A stretch of 45,036 bases of DNA. It comes from Deltaproteobacteria bacterium. Lineage in GTDB: Bacteria; Desulfobacterota; Desulfarculia; Adiutricales; Adiutricaceae. Both the position numbers and the translations under genes were made by a program. The stretch lies in the NCBI GenBank assembly GCA_031271165.1, contig JAISWF010000028.1:1-45036 (forward strand). The letters are read 5' to 3'. Position 1 is the first letter of the stretch, and each line of letters starts with the position of its first letter. Below the pieces are notes generated by a model. The model was not told the DNA's origin. It saw nothing but the letters and a program-made list of their open reading frames with translations, and searched no databases. Of this stretch, positions 17,196-27,100 are shown piece by piece.

Positions 17196-18689
17196 TTAGC
17201 TGGAAAGCCCTAAGGATTCAGCGATTTTCCCGACGGCAGCAGTCACAAAAGTATCTTCGTCATCCGGTCTCAGCGGTTGATTGACCGCAGGGACCTTAAG
17301 ATTGCCGAACGAAAGTTCCCGGGGGCGGTTGGCCAGCTTCGGGTTGGTGACGATGCCGTATTCCTGGCTTAAGCGACCTTCAAAATAGGCGGTTTGAAAA
17401 TCGACAAACTTTAAGGCGTGGGCGGTGGAATCAAGGACAGCCGTTTCCAGGGGACTGACCAGACCTTTAATCAGGCCAGCCCGAAGGCCGGCCAGACATT
17501 CTCCGCCCTGGGTGCAGACGGTCAGGCCCCGGCGGTTAGCCAAAAGCATTGATTCCATAATGGCCTGCTCGTTGACTTCAACAACTCCGAAGGAATATTC
17601 CCCGGCCGCTTTTTCGTAGTCGGCAGCCAGTTTCGACAGCCGGGGAAAGGAGACCGGATCGCCAATCATGGCTGCTTGGGCCACGCTGGGTTTAACGTTG
17701 ACCGGAGCGTAGGTGCGGCGATTGATGGGGGTGTTGTAGTACAAAAAGACCGGGTTGGCCCGCTCTGATTGAACGGCCAATATTCTGGGCAGGCGTTCAA
17801 CGAGTCCGGCACGGTGAAATTTAAGCAGCCCTGACAAAATTGCGGTAATGTTGCCGGCGTTGCCCACCGGAATAACCAAAACAATATCGCCCAACCGGTA
17901 ATCAAACTGCTGGGCAATCTCGTAGGCGTAGGATTCCTGGCCCAAGACCCGCCAGGGATTTTTGGAATTTAAAAGGGCGACTGGATATTTGTCCGAGAGG
18001 CGTTCGACCACCCTCATGCAGTCGTCAAAGACCCCCGGCAGTTCAAAGACTGCTGCCCCGGCTCCCAGGGGTTGACTTAGCTGCTGGGGAGTGACCCGGC
18101 CCTTGGGAAGCAAAACTGCCGATTTAACCGAGCCGCCAAGGCTGGCAGCGTACAGGGCGGCAGCGGCCGAGGTGTCACCGGTGGAGGCACAGACGGCAAT
18201 GACCGTATCTAAATTTTTAATTCTGACCAGGTGTTTGAGAAAAGAAAGAGCTGCGGCCATGCCGCGATCTTTAAAAGAGGCCGAAGGGTTTTGGCCGTCC
18301 ATTTTAAAGTAAAAAGAAGCTCCGACCTCTTTGGCCAGCTCGGCCGGGGCCGCTACCACCGGGGAGTGGGCCTCTCCGAGGTAGACCAAATCTTCCAACG
18401 GCAGGCTCGGGGCGATAAATTCGTGAAAGGTAAAGACCCCTCTGGTCGCCTGCCGGTTGTACAAGAGCCGGTAGTCAAAAAGGCGCCGCCAAAACGAGCC
18501 CGGTTTGGCCCTCAGGCGCTGGAAATCGGGATCTTCAATCATCATCAGCCCGCCGCACGAGGGGCAGGTATAGAAAAGCCGGTCGGTTGGGAACTGTTTA
18601 GAGCAGCTCAAGCATTCGTAAACAGGGTGACCCTGGGGTTTGGGTTCCAGATAGTCTCTAATGTCAGAAGGAAAATCTTCTAAGAGCAT
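17196..18689 (-). CDS. thrC: Threonine synthase
   Basis: This PLP enzyme makes threonine from O-phosphohomoserine. The N-terminus carries a zinc ribbon (Cys26, Cys29, Cys42, Cys45 in YECLSCSKQF and TCPSCGG), common in archaeal and some bacterial threonine synthases. The PLP lysine is in NPSASFKDRGM, and the phosphate-binding loop is VIPVGNAGNITA. ASTGDTSAAAALYA is the substrate-binding region. The length of 497 residues is normal for the family. No other threonine genes are adjacent. A terminator isolates it from atpE upstream. Confidence 0.92.
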   Translation of the reverse strand: MLLEDFPSDIRDYLEPKPQGHPVYECLSCSKQFPTDRLFYTCPSCGGLMMIEDPDFQRLRAKPGSFWRRLFDYRLLYNRQATRGVFTFHEFIAPSLPLEDLVYLGEAHSPVVAAPAELAKEVGASFYFKMDGQNPSASFKDRGMAAALSFLKHLVRIKNLDTVIAVCASTGDTSAAAALYAASLGGSVKSAVLLPKGRVTPQQLSQPLGAGAAVFELPGVFDDCMRVVERLSDKYPVALLNSKNPWRVLGQESYAYEIAQQFDYRLGDIVLVIPVGNAGNITAILSGLLKFHRAGLVERLPRILAVQSERANPVFLYYNTPINRRTYAPVNVKPSVAQAAMIGDPVSFPRLSKLAADYEKAAGEYSFGVVEVNEQAIMESMLLANRRGLTVCTQGGECLAGLRAGLIKGLVSPLETAVLDSTAHALKFVDFQTAYFEGRLSQEYGIVTNPKLANRPRELSFGNLKVPAVNQPLRPDDEDTFVTAAVGKIAESLGLSS

Positions 18690-18744
18690 TTATTAGTTAA
18701 TCCCGAAATTTGATTTTTCGGTTCCTTTGATCAGAGCCGACAGA

Positions 18745-18786
18745 TAAAAAATATGGCGGTTGTCCCCTCAGGCGGAGACAACCGCC
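18745..18786 (-). terminator. Strong intrinsic terminator after atpE
   Basis: A perfect 10-bp stem (GGCGGTTGTC, 18755-18764, with GACAACCGCC, 18777-18786) is followed on the minus strand by ATATTTTTT. Confidence 0.9.
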
Positions 18787-18832
18787 GGGTTGTCAGATTT
18801 ATCGACCAACAAGCTTTGGCCAAGGCTCCCGG

Positions 18833-19195
18833 TCAGCCGCCCAAAAGGCCGATAATGGCCTCACGGTACGGGAAAGCATAAATTAAAAGAAGAGCAACGA
18901 CCAGAGCGTAAATGGCCAGCGACTCAATCAGGGCCAAGCCGATGATCATGTTAACCCTCAACGAGCCACCCGCTTCAGGATTTCTGGCAATACCGGTCGC
19001 CGTGGCGTAAACCGACAGCCCCTGGCCGAGGCCCGGGCCGGAAACCCCAAAGCCGATTGCTAAGGCGGCTGAGCTGGCGATGCTGCTGATGGTGTTAAGA
19101 GCGGCCGCAGCGGTTGAAGCGTCGGCGGCCATAGCCGCCGCTGAAAAACCGATCATGGCGGTCAGGGTTAAGGCAAAAATAGCGATTTTTCTCAT
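18833..19195 (-). CDS. atpE: ATP synthase F0 subunit c
   Basis: Subunit c forms the ion-translocating ring. The 120 residues begin with a signal-peptide-like segment (1-24, ending AMA-AD), so the mature protein would have the usual two helices. The ring loop is ARNPEA. The ion-binding glutamate is Glu91 in ALIESLAIYALV. Gln58 (GLGQG), Glu91, Ser92 and Tyr96 have the same spacing as the sodium ligands Gln32, Glu65, Ser66 and Tyr70 of Ilyobacter, but the Thr67 position is Leu93, so ion choice is undecided. AAGGAG lies 11 bases before the ATG. It follows atpB, apart from F1 genes, as in other Desulfobacterota. Confidence 0.95.
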   Translation of the reverse strand: MRKIAIFALTLTAMIGFSAAAMAADASTAAAALNTISSIASSAALAIGFGVSGPGLGQGLSVYATATGIARNPEAGGSLRVNMIIGLALIESLAIYALVVALLLIYAFPYREAIIGLLGG

Positions 19196-19270
19196 TTGGA
19201 CTTCGTCTCCTTGCGCAGGCTATGTGGTGCTTGGTCCATACGGACCGGGGAAAAACAGTCTTGTTTTTGG

Positions 19271-19960
19271 TCAGTGAGAATGCGCTAAGGCCTCGCTAAC
19301 GTAAAGCATGGCCAGAAGCGTGATGACAAAAGCCTGGAGAAAGCTGGTAAACAGCCCCAGGAACATCATGGGCAAAGGCAGGAAATAGGCTCCGCCAAGG
19401 AAGAAAAGAATGGCCACGACCAAATCTTCCCCGACAACGTTGCCGAAGAGACGTAAAGACAGCGAAAGCACTCTGGCGATATGGCTGATGATCTCAACGG
19501 GAAAAATCAGGGGGATCAGGAAGGGGGCTGGTCCCAAAAAGTGTTTAATATATTTGAAGCCGTGTTTGACAATTCCGGTAATGTGGGTGGTGCTGACGAT
19601 AACAAGAGCCAGGGCCAGCGTAGTGTTGAGGTTGGCGGTCGGAGCGGTGCTTCCAGGCACCAGACCATTTAGGTTGCAGGTTGCAACAAAAATAATCAAA
19701 GTGGCTATAAACGGGAAGAAACTGCGGCCGCTCGGTCCCATGACGCTGTCCTGAAAGGAACCTATTTGTTCAATGATGACCTCGGCCACGTTCTGGATGC
19801 ATCCCGGGATCAAGGTCAGCCGGGAGACGGCCAGTTTGCCGACCACAATGAGCACCAGCATGAAAAACCAAGTGTAAACAACATGGGGGTAAGCATGGGC
19901 AAATCCGCCCAGACCAATTTTTTCCAATATCCAGACAAGGAGCATGACCGGGTGTTCCAT
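19271..19960 (-). CDS. atpB: ATP synthase F0 subunit a
   Basis: Subunit a is the stator channel facing the c-ring in the inner membrane. The essential arginine lies in SLSLRLFGNVVGEDLV. Several hydrophobic helices are visible (YTWFFMLVLIVVGKLAV, FFPFIATLIIFVATCNL, LALALVIVSTTHITGIV and two C-terminal ones). The start is set at 19960 (MEHPVMLLV) because GGAGG lies five bases before that ATG; a longer upstream reading has no signal. This gives 229 residues, normal for the group. atpE follows after 75 bases. No atpI-like gene was seen upstream. Confidence 0.95.
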   Translation of the reverse strand: MEHPVMLLVWILEKIGLGGFAHAYPHVVYTWFFMLVLIVVGKLAVSRLTLIPGCIQNVAEVIIEQIGSFQDSVMGPSGRSFFPFIATLIIFVATCNLNGLVPGSTAPTANLNTTLALALVIVSTTHITGIVKHGFKYIKHFLGPAPFLIPLIFPVEIISHIARVLSLSLRLFGNVVGEDLVVAILFFLGGAYFLPLPMMFLGLFTSFLQAFVITLLAMLYVSEALAHSH

Positions 19961-20346
19961 CAAAACCTCCAGCGTCCCATCATTACGCCTGATCCAAAAC
20001 CGATCAAAACGGCCCGAAAGCTTGGAAGCAGACGAACGGGGCACTTAGCTAACTTTAAGATCATAACAGAAATGACAACCAGAGGCAAGCGGCGCAGCCG
20101 CAAACAGAGCCCGCTGGTCGCCGGCAGTTGACAACATATTTTTGATGTTTTTAACGGTTTATGCGTTATCAGTAGATATAAATCTAAATTGTTTTAAGAG
20201 CCACGATAATTAAGGAATTGGAAAAAAGAAGTTGAACCCGACCGCCCTCTCAAAAAATCTGGCCCAGGGGGTAAGGGTGATAAAAACTTTGACCTCTGGC
20301 CTATTTCAGGAAGCATTTTTTGACTTTTGACTCGACTTCATAAATT
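19961..20346. other. Spacer between atpB and argJ
   Basis: Divergent control region for atpB (minus) and argJ (plus). TTGACA at 20128-20133 is present on the plus strand, but no good -10 follows at the proper distance. No ORF here looks protein-coding. Confidence 0.4.
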
Positions 20347-20413
20347 ACTCCGGGTTATACTTTACTCCGGGTGAACATTACTCCGAGTGAACTTTAACTC
20401 CGGGTTAACATTT
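20347..20413 (+). repeat. Four tandem 16-17-base repeats upstream of argJ
   Basis: The core ACTCCGGGT (third copy ACTCCGAGT) starts at 20347, 20364, 20380 and 20397, each followed by TWAWMTT-like bases. Spacing of 17, 16 and 17 places the copies at about one and a half helix turns. They could be protein-binding sites. Confidence 0.75.
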
Positions 20414-20637
20414 AGTAGCTGAAGTGGGAATGGAAACTGGCCAGCAAACTAGACTTACCTTTTGTCCTTACCTGAGCCTGGGCAGGACCTGAGCTCAGGC
20501 TGGAGCTTGCAGCCAGTTAGCAGTCCGGCCCATTGTCAGCCGGCCATCGACCAATGACCCCTCACATTTCAAGGGGTCAGCGGCGGGTCAAGTTACGGCC
20601 CTCAACCATTTAATAACACATTGGACGGAGTTTGATG
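20414..20637. other. argJ upstream region with palindrome
   Basis: A perfect palindrome, CCTGAGCTCAGG, lies near 20488-20499. No gene was seen. GGACGGAG just before the argJ start is the ribosome-binding site. Confidence 0.4.
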
Positions 20638-21807
20638 ATGCCTCCTAAAGGCTTCCGGGCCGGGGCTGTGGCCGCCGGCTTAAAATACCCTGACCGGCTG
20701 GACTTGGGCTTGATCGTTTGCGATACCTTCCAAGCTTCAGCCGGAGTCTTTACCCAAAATATCTGCCAGGCCGCTCCGGTCCTGTGGTCTCGCCCCCGGG
20801 TCGGAAAAGGCCGGGCTGTTTTGGTTAATTCCGGTCAGGCTAATGCTCAAACCGGGGCCGACGGCCTCAGCGACTGCCTCAGGTCGGCTGAACTGGCCGC
20901 CAAACTTTTGGGGCTCGACCCTCAGGAGGTCCTTTTAGCCTCAACTGGAGTCATTGGCAGCCGGCTCAATACCGCCGCTCTTTTGGCCGGTCTCCCCCGA
21001 CTGAGCGACAGTCTTTCGGACCATGGGTTTGATGACTTTGCCAAGGCCATCATGACCACTGACACCGTCTCCAAAACCGCTCAGTTCAGGCTTGATTTTC
21101 CCTCCGGTCCTCCGGCGGCCATCTGGGGTGCGGCCAAGGGTTCAGGGATGATCGCTCCTAACATGGCCACCATGCTGGGATTTGTTTTGACCGACTGTGC
21201 TGTTGAGCCTAAATTGCTTTCGGAATTGCTCAGCCGAGGAACTGAGGCCACGTTTAACCGGGTTACCGTTGATGGCGATACCTCGACCAATGACTCTCTC
21301 TTTTTACTGTCCTCCGGCGCCAGCGGGCAGACGGTTATTGATGGCGGAAAGCCCGCCCAAATTTTTGAGGAGGCCCTTTTTTCGGTTTTGGACGATCTAG
21401 CCAGAGCGTTGGCCCGCGATGGGGAAGGAGCCACCAAACTGGTCGAAATCGTGGTTGAGGGAGCCAAAACCTCAGAGCAGGCCAAAATGGCCGCCCGGAC
21501 TGTGGCCGAATCGCCGCTGGTTAAAACCGCTTTTTTTGGCGGTGACGCCAACTGGGGCCGGATATTAGCGGCTTTAGGCCGCAGCGGGGCTGTTTTTGAC
21601 CCTTACCAAGTCAATATCGATCTCGGAAACATCCCTTGGGTCCGCCAAGGCCGGGACAACGGAAAAGACGCTCAGGCCACCGAAGTAATGGGCCGGCGTG
21701 AATACAGGCTGACTATATCTTTAGGCGCCGGAGAGGCATCTCATTCAATGCTGACGTGCGATTTTTCTCACGATTATGTGACCATAAATGGATCTTACCG
21801 ATCTTAA
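20638..21807 (+). CDS. argJ: Bifunctional ornithine acetyltransferase / N-acetylglutamate synthase
   Basis: ArgJ recycles the acetyl group in arginine synthesis, moving it from N-acetylornithine to glutamate. The family's self-cleavage site is plain: GSGMIAPNMATMLGFVLTD, where cleavage before the Thr of ATML creates alpha and beta chains. The N-terminus PPKGFRAGAVAAGLK and the DTSTNDSLFLLSSG block are also typical. The 389-residue length is normal. Three adjacent starts are possible (TTG 20632, ATG 20635, ATG 20638); the last has the best spacing to GGAG. No other arginine genes are adjacent. Whether it uses acetyl-CoA as well cannot be told. Confidence 0.94.
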   Translation: MPPKGFRAGAVAAGLKYPDRLDLGLIVCDTFQASAGVFTQNICQAAPVLWSRPRVGKGRAVLVNSGQANAQTGADGLSDCLRSAELAAKLLGLDPQEVLLASTGVIGSRLNTAALLAGLPRLSDSLSDHGFDDFAKAIMTTDTVSKTAQFRLDFPSGPPAAIWGAAKGSGMIAPNMATMLGFVLTDCAVEPKLLSELLSRGTEATFNRVTVDGDTSTNDSLFLLSSGASGQTVIDGGKPAQIFEEALFSVLDDLARALARDGEGATKLVEIVVEGAKTSEQAKMAARTVAESPLVKTAFFGGDANWGRILAALGRSGAVFDPYQVNIDLGNIPWVRQGRDNGKDAQATEVMGRREYRLTISLGAGEASHSMLTCDFSHDYVTINGSYRS

Positions 21808-22149
21808 ATAGTTGCATGTTGCTGCGTGGTTGGAGACCCCCTAATAGTGCCGAGGGATAGAGCTTCTGTGAGTTTCGTTTTGGCCGCATGTTGATCGGGC
21901 GGCCCAAGATAGATAGGAAGTCCATGGCGGCAGTCCCTTAAACCATTAAAGTCCCAACGGCGACCGAGCTTTTTGAGTCCGCATAACTCAGGTGCCCGGA
22001 CAGGGTGATTTTTTGGTTGGTCTGGCGACCTTGATGGATAAGGCTGGTCCTTTGGTAACCCAAAAAATATTGTCTCTAAAGCTTGTTATTGGCATTTTAT
22101 TGTATGTTAGGCGTTAGAAGTTTAAAGACAAGATGTATTCAGCCACTAG
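21808..22149. other. argJ-HDAC spacer
   Basis: No terminator with a T tract and no gene were recognised in this stretch. Confidence 0.4.
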
Positions 22150-22179
22150 ACTAAAGTTTAGTGTTTTTTCTGCTATAAG
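22150..22179 (+). promoter_or_regulatory. Palindrome and -10 element directly before the HDAC-family gene
   Basis: A perfect 13-base palindrome ACTAAAGTTTAGT (22150-22162) lies just upstream of TATAAG (22174-22179). The ATG is only 10 bases after this -10, so the transcript may be nearly leaderless, and the palindrome would overlap the promoter like an operator. Confidence 0.35.
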
Positions 22180-22188
22180 ATTAAAACC

Positions 22189-23481
22189 ATGGAAAATAAA
22201 GCGGCGAGTTTGGGACTGATTTTTTTCCCGGCTTATGATTGGGCCATTTCCGATTTCCACCCCGAGCGGGAGGAAAGGTTGCTCTACACCCATGATCAGC
22301 TCAGGGAGGAAGGGCTTTTTGATTTCCCTGGCATTCAAGAGTACCGGCCCAAAGCGGCCACCCATGAGGATGTCCTCAGGGCCCATATCTGCCCGTTAGG
22401 CGTCGACAAGGTCGCCGCCGCTCCGCATCTTATCAGCGCTGGCGGGGCCATAACCGCTGGACGGCTTTGGGCCGAAAAAGAGGTTAACAAAGCCTTTGCC
22501 TTGGTCAGGCCGCCCGGTCACCATGCCGCCTTGGTGGTCCACGGTGGGCGAGGGTTTTGCAACATCAACAATGAAGCCATCATGATCGAATATCTCCGGG
22601 CTAAGTATGGTATACGCAAAGTGGCTATTGTTGATACCGACTGTCACCATGGCGATGGGACCCAGGACATTTATTGGCACGATCCAGACACGCTTTTTAT
22701 TAGCATCCATCAGGACGGCCGAACTCTATATCCCGGAAGCGGGGCGGTTGAGGAAATGGGGGGACCCAAGGCCTGGGGTTCGATCATCAACATACCGCTG
22801 CCGCCGGAAACCGGTGACGAGGGGTTTTTACTTAGCACCAGAGAAATTGTCCGTCCGATTTTGGATGAATGGAAACCGGAGCTGGTTATCAACTCGGCCG
22901 GGCAAGACAATCATTTTACCGATCCTATCACCAACATGAAGTTTACGGCCAAAGGTTATGCCGAGATGAGCACCATCATCGATCCCGATCTGGCTGTTTT
23001 AGAAGGTGGTTACGCCATCCAAGGAGCCCTTCCTTATACCAACTTGGCTATAATCATGGCCATGGCCGGACTCGACTGGACCCGGGTCAATGAACCGATG
23101 CCCCGCTCAGGACGTCCGGCCACCAAACCTCAGGTGCTGGATTACGTCAAAAAGTTAGCTGAGATTATCCATCTGCGCCGCACCAAACCCAGTCCGGAAC
23201 AAAGCGGTTCAGTGCTTAAGGACGGCTGGTGGACCCGCGAAAGAAGAATATTTTACGATTCCCATCCCGTCACCCAGGATCTTGAAGGCAGCTGGCCAGG
23301 ATATATAAACGAACGCCGGAAGGAAGCTTTAAGAGACTGTCCGGATTGCCCGGGGATTTTGGTAATTGAGACTCGCTCGGAGGTCTGCGTGGGAGGACGT
23401 TACGTAAAGCTTCCTCACCACCCCTGTCCCCAATGCCTTTCTTTAGCCGAGTCAGCTACTGGAGATGCATGGCCCTTGTGA
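22189..23481 (+). CDS. Histone-deacetylase-superfamily amidohydrolase with C-terminal zinc ribbon
   Basis: The bacterial members deacetylate acetyl-lysine, acetylpolyamines or small amides with a catalytic zinc. Motifs in order are LIFFPAYDWAIS, RPPGHHA (paired catalytic histidines), GFCNINNEAIM, VDTDCHHGDGTQDIYW (zinc Asp and His), SIHQDGRTLYPGSG and AGQDNHFTDPI, then LEGGYAI. Beyond about residue 375 comes a cysteine-rich tail (CPDCPGIL, then CPQC), likely a zinc ribbon. At 430 residues it is longer than the core domain. No Shine-Dalgarno precedes the ATG. It stands alone; the substrate is unknown. Confidence 0.88.
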   Translation: MENKAASLGLIFFPAYDWAISDFHPEREERLLYTHDQLREEGLFDFPGIQEYRPKAATHEDVLRAHICPLGVDKVAAAPHLISAGGAITAGRLWAEKEVNKAFALVRPPGHHAALVVHGGRGFCNINNEAIMIEYLRAKYGIRKVAIVDTDCHHGDGTQDIYWHDPDTLFISIHQDGRTLYPGSGAVEEMGGPKAWGSIINIPLPPETGDEGFLLSTREIVRPILDEWKPELVINSAGQDNHFTDPITNMKFTAKGYAEMSTIIDPDLAVLEGGYAIQGALPYTNLAIIMAMAGLDWTRVNEPMPRSGRPATKPQVLDYVKKLAEIIHLRRTKPSPEQSGSVLKDGWWTRERRIFYDSHPVTQDLEGSWPGYINERRKEALRDCPDCPGILVIETRSEVCVGGRYVKLPHHPCPQCLSLAESATGDAWPL

Positions 23482-24128
23482 GAGGAGCTGGGCACGATAA
23501 AACGCCCTCGGCGGATTTCAGACCTCACTATTGGGCGCTAAAGGCAGCCGGCCTAAAGCCAGCGCCTGATAAAGCTGGCCGCTGGCCAGCTAGTTGAAAA
23601 AAATTAGGTGTTATAGCTGGTTACTTAGGTTGAGCTGGTCAAGTTAATCGCCTAAAAGTCCGGTCCGGTCAAACCGTTCTTCCGGCCTGACGCAAGGATG
23701 CCTGAGAGGTTGCTTGATAGGCTACTTGAGAGGATTCTAAAAAACAGGGACTCAGTTATAACCTGAAAATGACAACCCCTGCTTTAGCCGCTTAATCTGC
23801 TTAAATTTTTAATTCTATTCAACTGCAGGTTTTAAATAACTAAAACGCTGTTTTTCTTGTGATCATAAGTCTTTTGGCCTTCTAGGCCCGGTCAAGCGTG
23901 GCCATAGCTTGGCCAGAGGCCGAGGGTGCTGCTCTGTTTTTTGGCCGCACCCTAAGGCTACTGGTTGGAAAGTGTTTCCCGGCAGCTGTCCTTTCTGAAC
24001 ATCCTGTCAGGAACAAATTCAACCACAACGGTCCGGGAAATATAACCGCCGCCGTCATTTTTGGCTGGCTGGAGCCAAAGAAAAAATTTTAGATTTTTAG
24101 CCGTTCTAATCCCTCAGCCAAGCAGCCG
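23482..24128. other. Spacer with a perfect hairpin and a 12-base repeat
   Basis: 23573-23591 forms an 8-bp stem (AGCTGGCC/GGCCAGCT) with a 3-base loop and lies between convergent genes; it lacks a strong T tract. A 12-base repeat occurs three times at 23701-23736. A 64-codon frame at 23898-24092 shows no protein-like features. Confidence 0.45.
23701..23736 (+). repeat. Three tandem 12-base repeats
   Basis: The copies are CCTGAGAGGTTG, CTTGATAGGCTA and CTTGAGAGGATT. They fall in a 22-codon frame (23698-23766) whose product would be a short amphipathic helix rich in Leu, Arg and Glu. AAGG is too close to the ATG to act as a normal ribosome-binding site. Confidence 0.6.
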
Positions 24129-27100
24129 TTACTTGGTCGGGGGATTTTCAATTTCAAAAGTCTGCTTGGTGCCGCAGTAGGGACAGAATTTGAGGTTGGC
24201 AGCCGGTAATGGTTCCGAGCAGCTTTGGCAGCGGGCCGGAACCGGGCAGAGTTCGACGATCAACTCACCCGCCCGGACCGGGACCATTTGTTTGGTGTGC
24301 TGAAAGTCAGCCGTCTTGTGGACTTTTTTGACCATCGCCGGTATTTTGGAGATGACCGCTTTTTCCTGTTTCATGATGGAGATGTTAAAGAGTTCTTCGC
24401 CGGCATCGACCAGATCGCCTTCCTTGGCGTACATGACCCACAGATCGCCATTCATGGGGGCAGTGACCAAGTACGGGTCGGAAGACGGGGTGTCCCCGCC
24501 GGGGTTGGCGGCGACCGGGTCAGGGATGGGGGCTCCAACCTGGGCGGCGTGGACCATGATCTCGGAGTCCAGAAGGTATCTGACGACTACTTGCCCTTTT
24601 TCATCCTCAGGTTGGATATTGAGGATGGTTATCTGGTGGGGTTTGCCCTTGGTATCCAAAAAGGTCGAGGTCTCATCTGGTCTTAGGCCCTCAAACCAGA
24701 CGTCGAGCGGCAGATTGTTGGGATCCCCAAATTTCTGCCGAAAGCGAATGGTTTTTAGAGCGTCGGCCGGCTGATTAAGATACATCACAAATTCTTCGTC
24801 TGAGGGTTCCCGGCGGATCAGCTCAGCTAAAATATTGCGTTCTTCGGCTAAATCAGGTTCCTTGAGGTGATTTAAGGGGGAATCAGTCCGCCGATCGCGA
24901 ACCGCTTTTTCCCATTCCTCGCCAAAGGCACTCTGATAGACCCAATCAGGCGGGAAACCCAGAGGCAATCGGCCAAAGCGGCCCAAAAGAAGATCGCGGA
25001 AGGCATCGTTACAGTCGCGGTAGATTAAAAGCCGATCGCCGGCCAGTTCAGCATCGACCTGGTCTTCGGGAGTGGAATTAACTCGGTCTAAGACCTCCAG
25101 CAAAAATCTGACCGCATCCGGTCCGCCCCGCCTGAAGGCGGTACTGATGGCTAAAAAGGCCGTGTTCCAGGTGATTTGGCTGCCTGGGGTGACGTCGTGG
25201 TAACGCACGATGCGCCGGACCCCGGCCAGAAAGCGAAGCATTTGGGGCAAGAACTGGATGTAGCCTTGTTTCATCGCCCCTTCCTGGGAAGAAGAGGTGG
25301 CTCCCCCCGGCATGCCGTGGAGGACGGCATCGTGATCGATGCCGTTAAAAAAGGTCGGTGCATAGCGGTCATAGTAAGGCATGATCTGCTTGAGCACGAA
25401 GTTGGCGTATCGGATCGCCGAGCGATCGAGAGCGACCGGTAGACCGAGTTCTTCTTCAATGTAGGCGGCGGTGGCCATCAGATCGCCTTGGCCGTAGCTG
25501 CGGACCGAGGCGCCCAAGGCGGCATCAATAATCTGACAGCCAGCGGCGGCGGCGGCTCCAACACTGGGGACAAAAAGCCCGTCGGTGTAATGGCGGTGGT
25601 AGTGAAGGACCAGTTCCGGCCAGCGTTTTTTGAGAGCTTTAACCAAAGCGGAAATAAAGCGGGGCGGACACACTCCGGCCATGTCTTTGAGGCCCAAAGA
25701 GATGACTGTAAGGACCTTTGACAGAGGCAGTCCCGAGGCTTTTTGGCACATCGAGATAATTGATTCGGCGGCCGAGACGTAGTGCTCAACCGTAAAGCCT
25801 GGACCAAAAGAAAGCGAGATCGAGGGCTCAAATAAAATGTCGGAGTCAGCCAAAATAACTTCGGCCAGCGGGTACATGTTTTCGGCGTGATTTAAAAAGT
25901 CAAAGCATCGGACGACGTGGAAGTGATGGCAGATGGTCTCCCCGGTCAGCCTCATTAAGGAAGAGGGCTGGGGCTTGTAACCCAAAATGTTGGTGGAGCG
26001 CACCAAAATCTGCTTTAAAGTTTTAGGAGCGAACTGGTTCCAGGACCGGGCTTCAGAGAAGGGGTAAGTCATGTTGGCCATCATGGCCACGTGGAAGTGG
26101 GCCCCGCCCCCGGTTTCCAAAGAAAAAAGTCCGGCCTCATCAAGGTATGGCCCGATCAGGGAGTCCTCAGCCAGGCGAAAGCGGTTGCCGCTGTTTGATT
26201 GGGTCATGTCCCGGCAGGTGGTATCGGTGAAATGGATTTTACCGGAGTCCCGGACATACGATAAAAGAGCCTGGCGATCGCCCCTGGGGTAGGGCGAGGG
26301 TTTAATTTCGGCTGGATCGATACGGGGCAGGACGGGATTGAAGCGTTCGAGCCTTGGGCTTTGACTGGCCCGGTAGCGGCCGAGCTGGACAAAAGGATTG
26401 TACCCGTGGGCCGATATTTCGGCGGCCAAGCGGCCCAAGAGTTCGGCTTCAGGGATAAAGTCGGAGTACTTTAAAAGACTTGGGTTTCGGGCGATAAAAT
26501 CGGTCGTAAAATCGGCGGTCCGGAATTTTGGATGGCGCAGAAGGCTGCGGTAAAACGGAATGGTGGTTTTAAGGCCGCCAATGGTGTATTCGCCCAAGGC
26601 CCGGTCCATGATTCCCAGGACTTTGTTCCAGTCGCGGCCAAAGGCGATCAAAAGAGAGCCGGCTGAATCGTAGTTGGATGGAAAGTCGTAGCCAGCTGAC
26701 AAATTTGAGTCCAGCCTCACGCCCGGACCGCCTGGGGAAACGTAGCGGGAGATGAGTCCGGAATTGGGGGTGAAGTCGTTTTGCGGGTCTTCGAGGTTGA
26801 TTCGGACCTGCATGGCAACCAAAGAGGGCTGGTTTTTTTCTTCGCTGATCCGCAGTTCCCCGCCAAAGGCGACTGAAATTTGTTCTTCCACCAGGTCGAT
26901 GCCGTAACGGGTTTCGGTTATGCCGTGCTCGACCTGGAGTCTGGTGTTGACCTCAATCAAAAAAGGTTCCCCCGAGGGGGTGATCAAAAATTCAACCGTG
27001 CACAGAGATGAATAGCCCACCTCGCGGACCAAGGCCCGGGCGTACGATTTAAGCTGCTGACGCAGTTGCGGGGTCAGACCCGGCCAGGGGCTGGGGGTTA

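Noticed and set aside
20347-20413. CRISPR array
   Set aside because: The units are 16-17 bases with no unique spacers.
22153-22180. Sigma-28 promoter before the HDAC gene
   Set aside because: TAAAGTTT matches the -35, but the downstream GCTATAAG does not match GCCGATAA.
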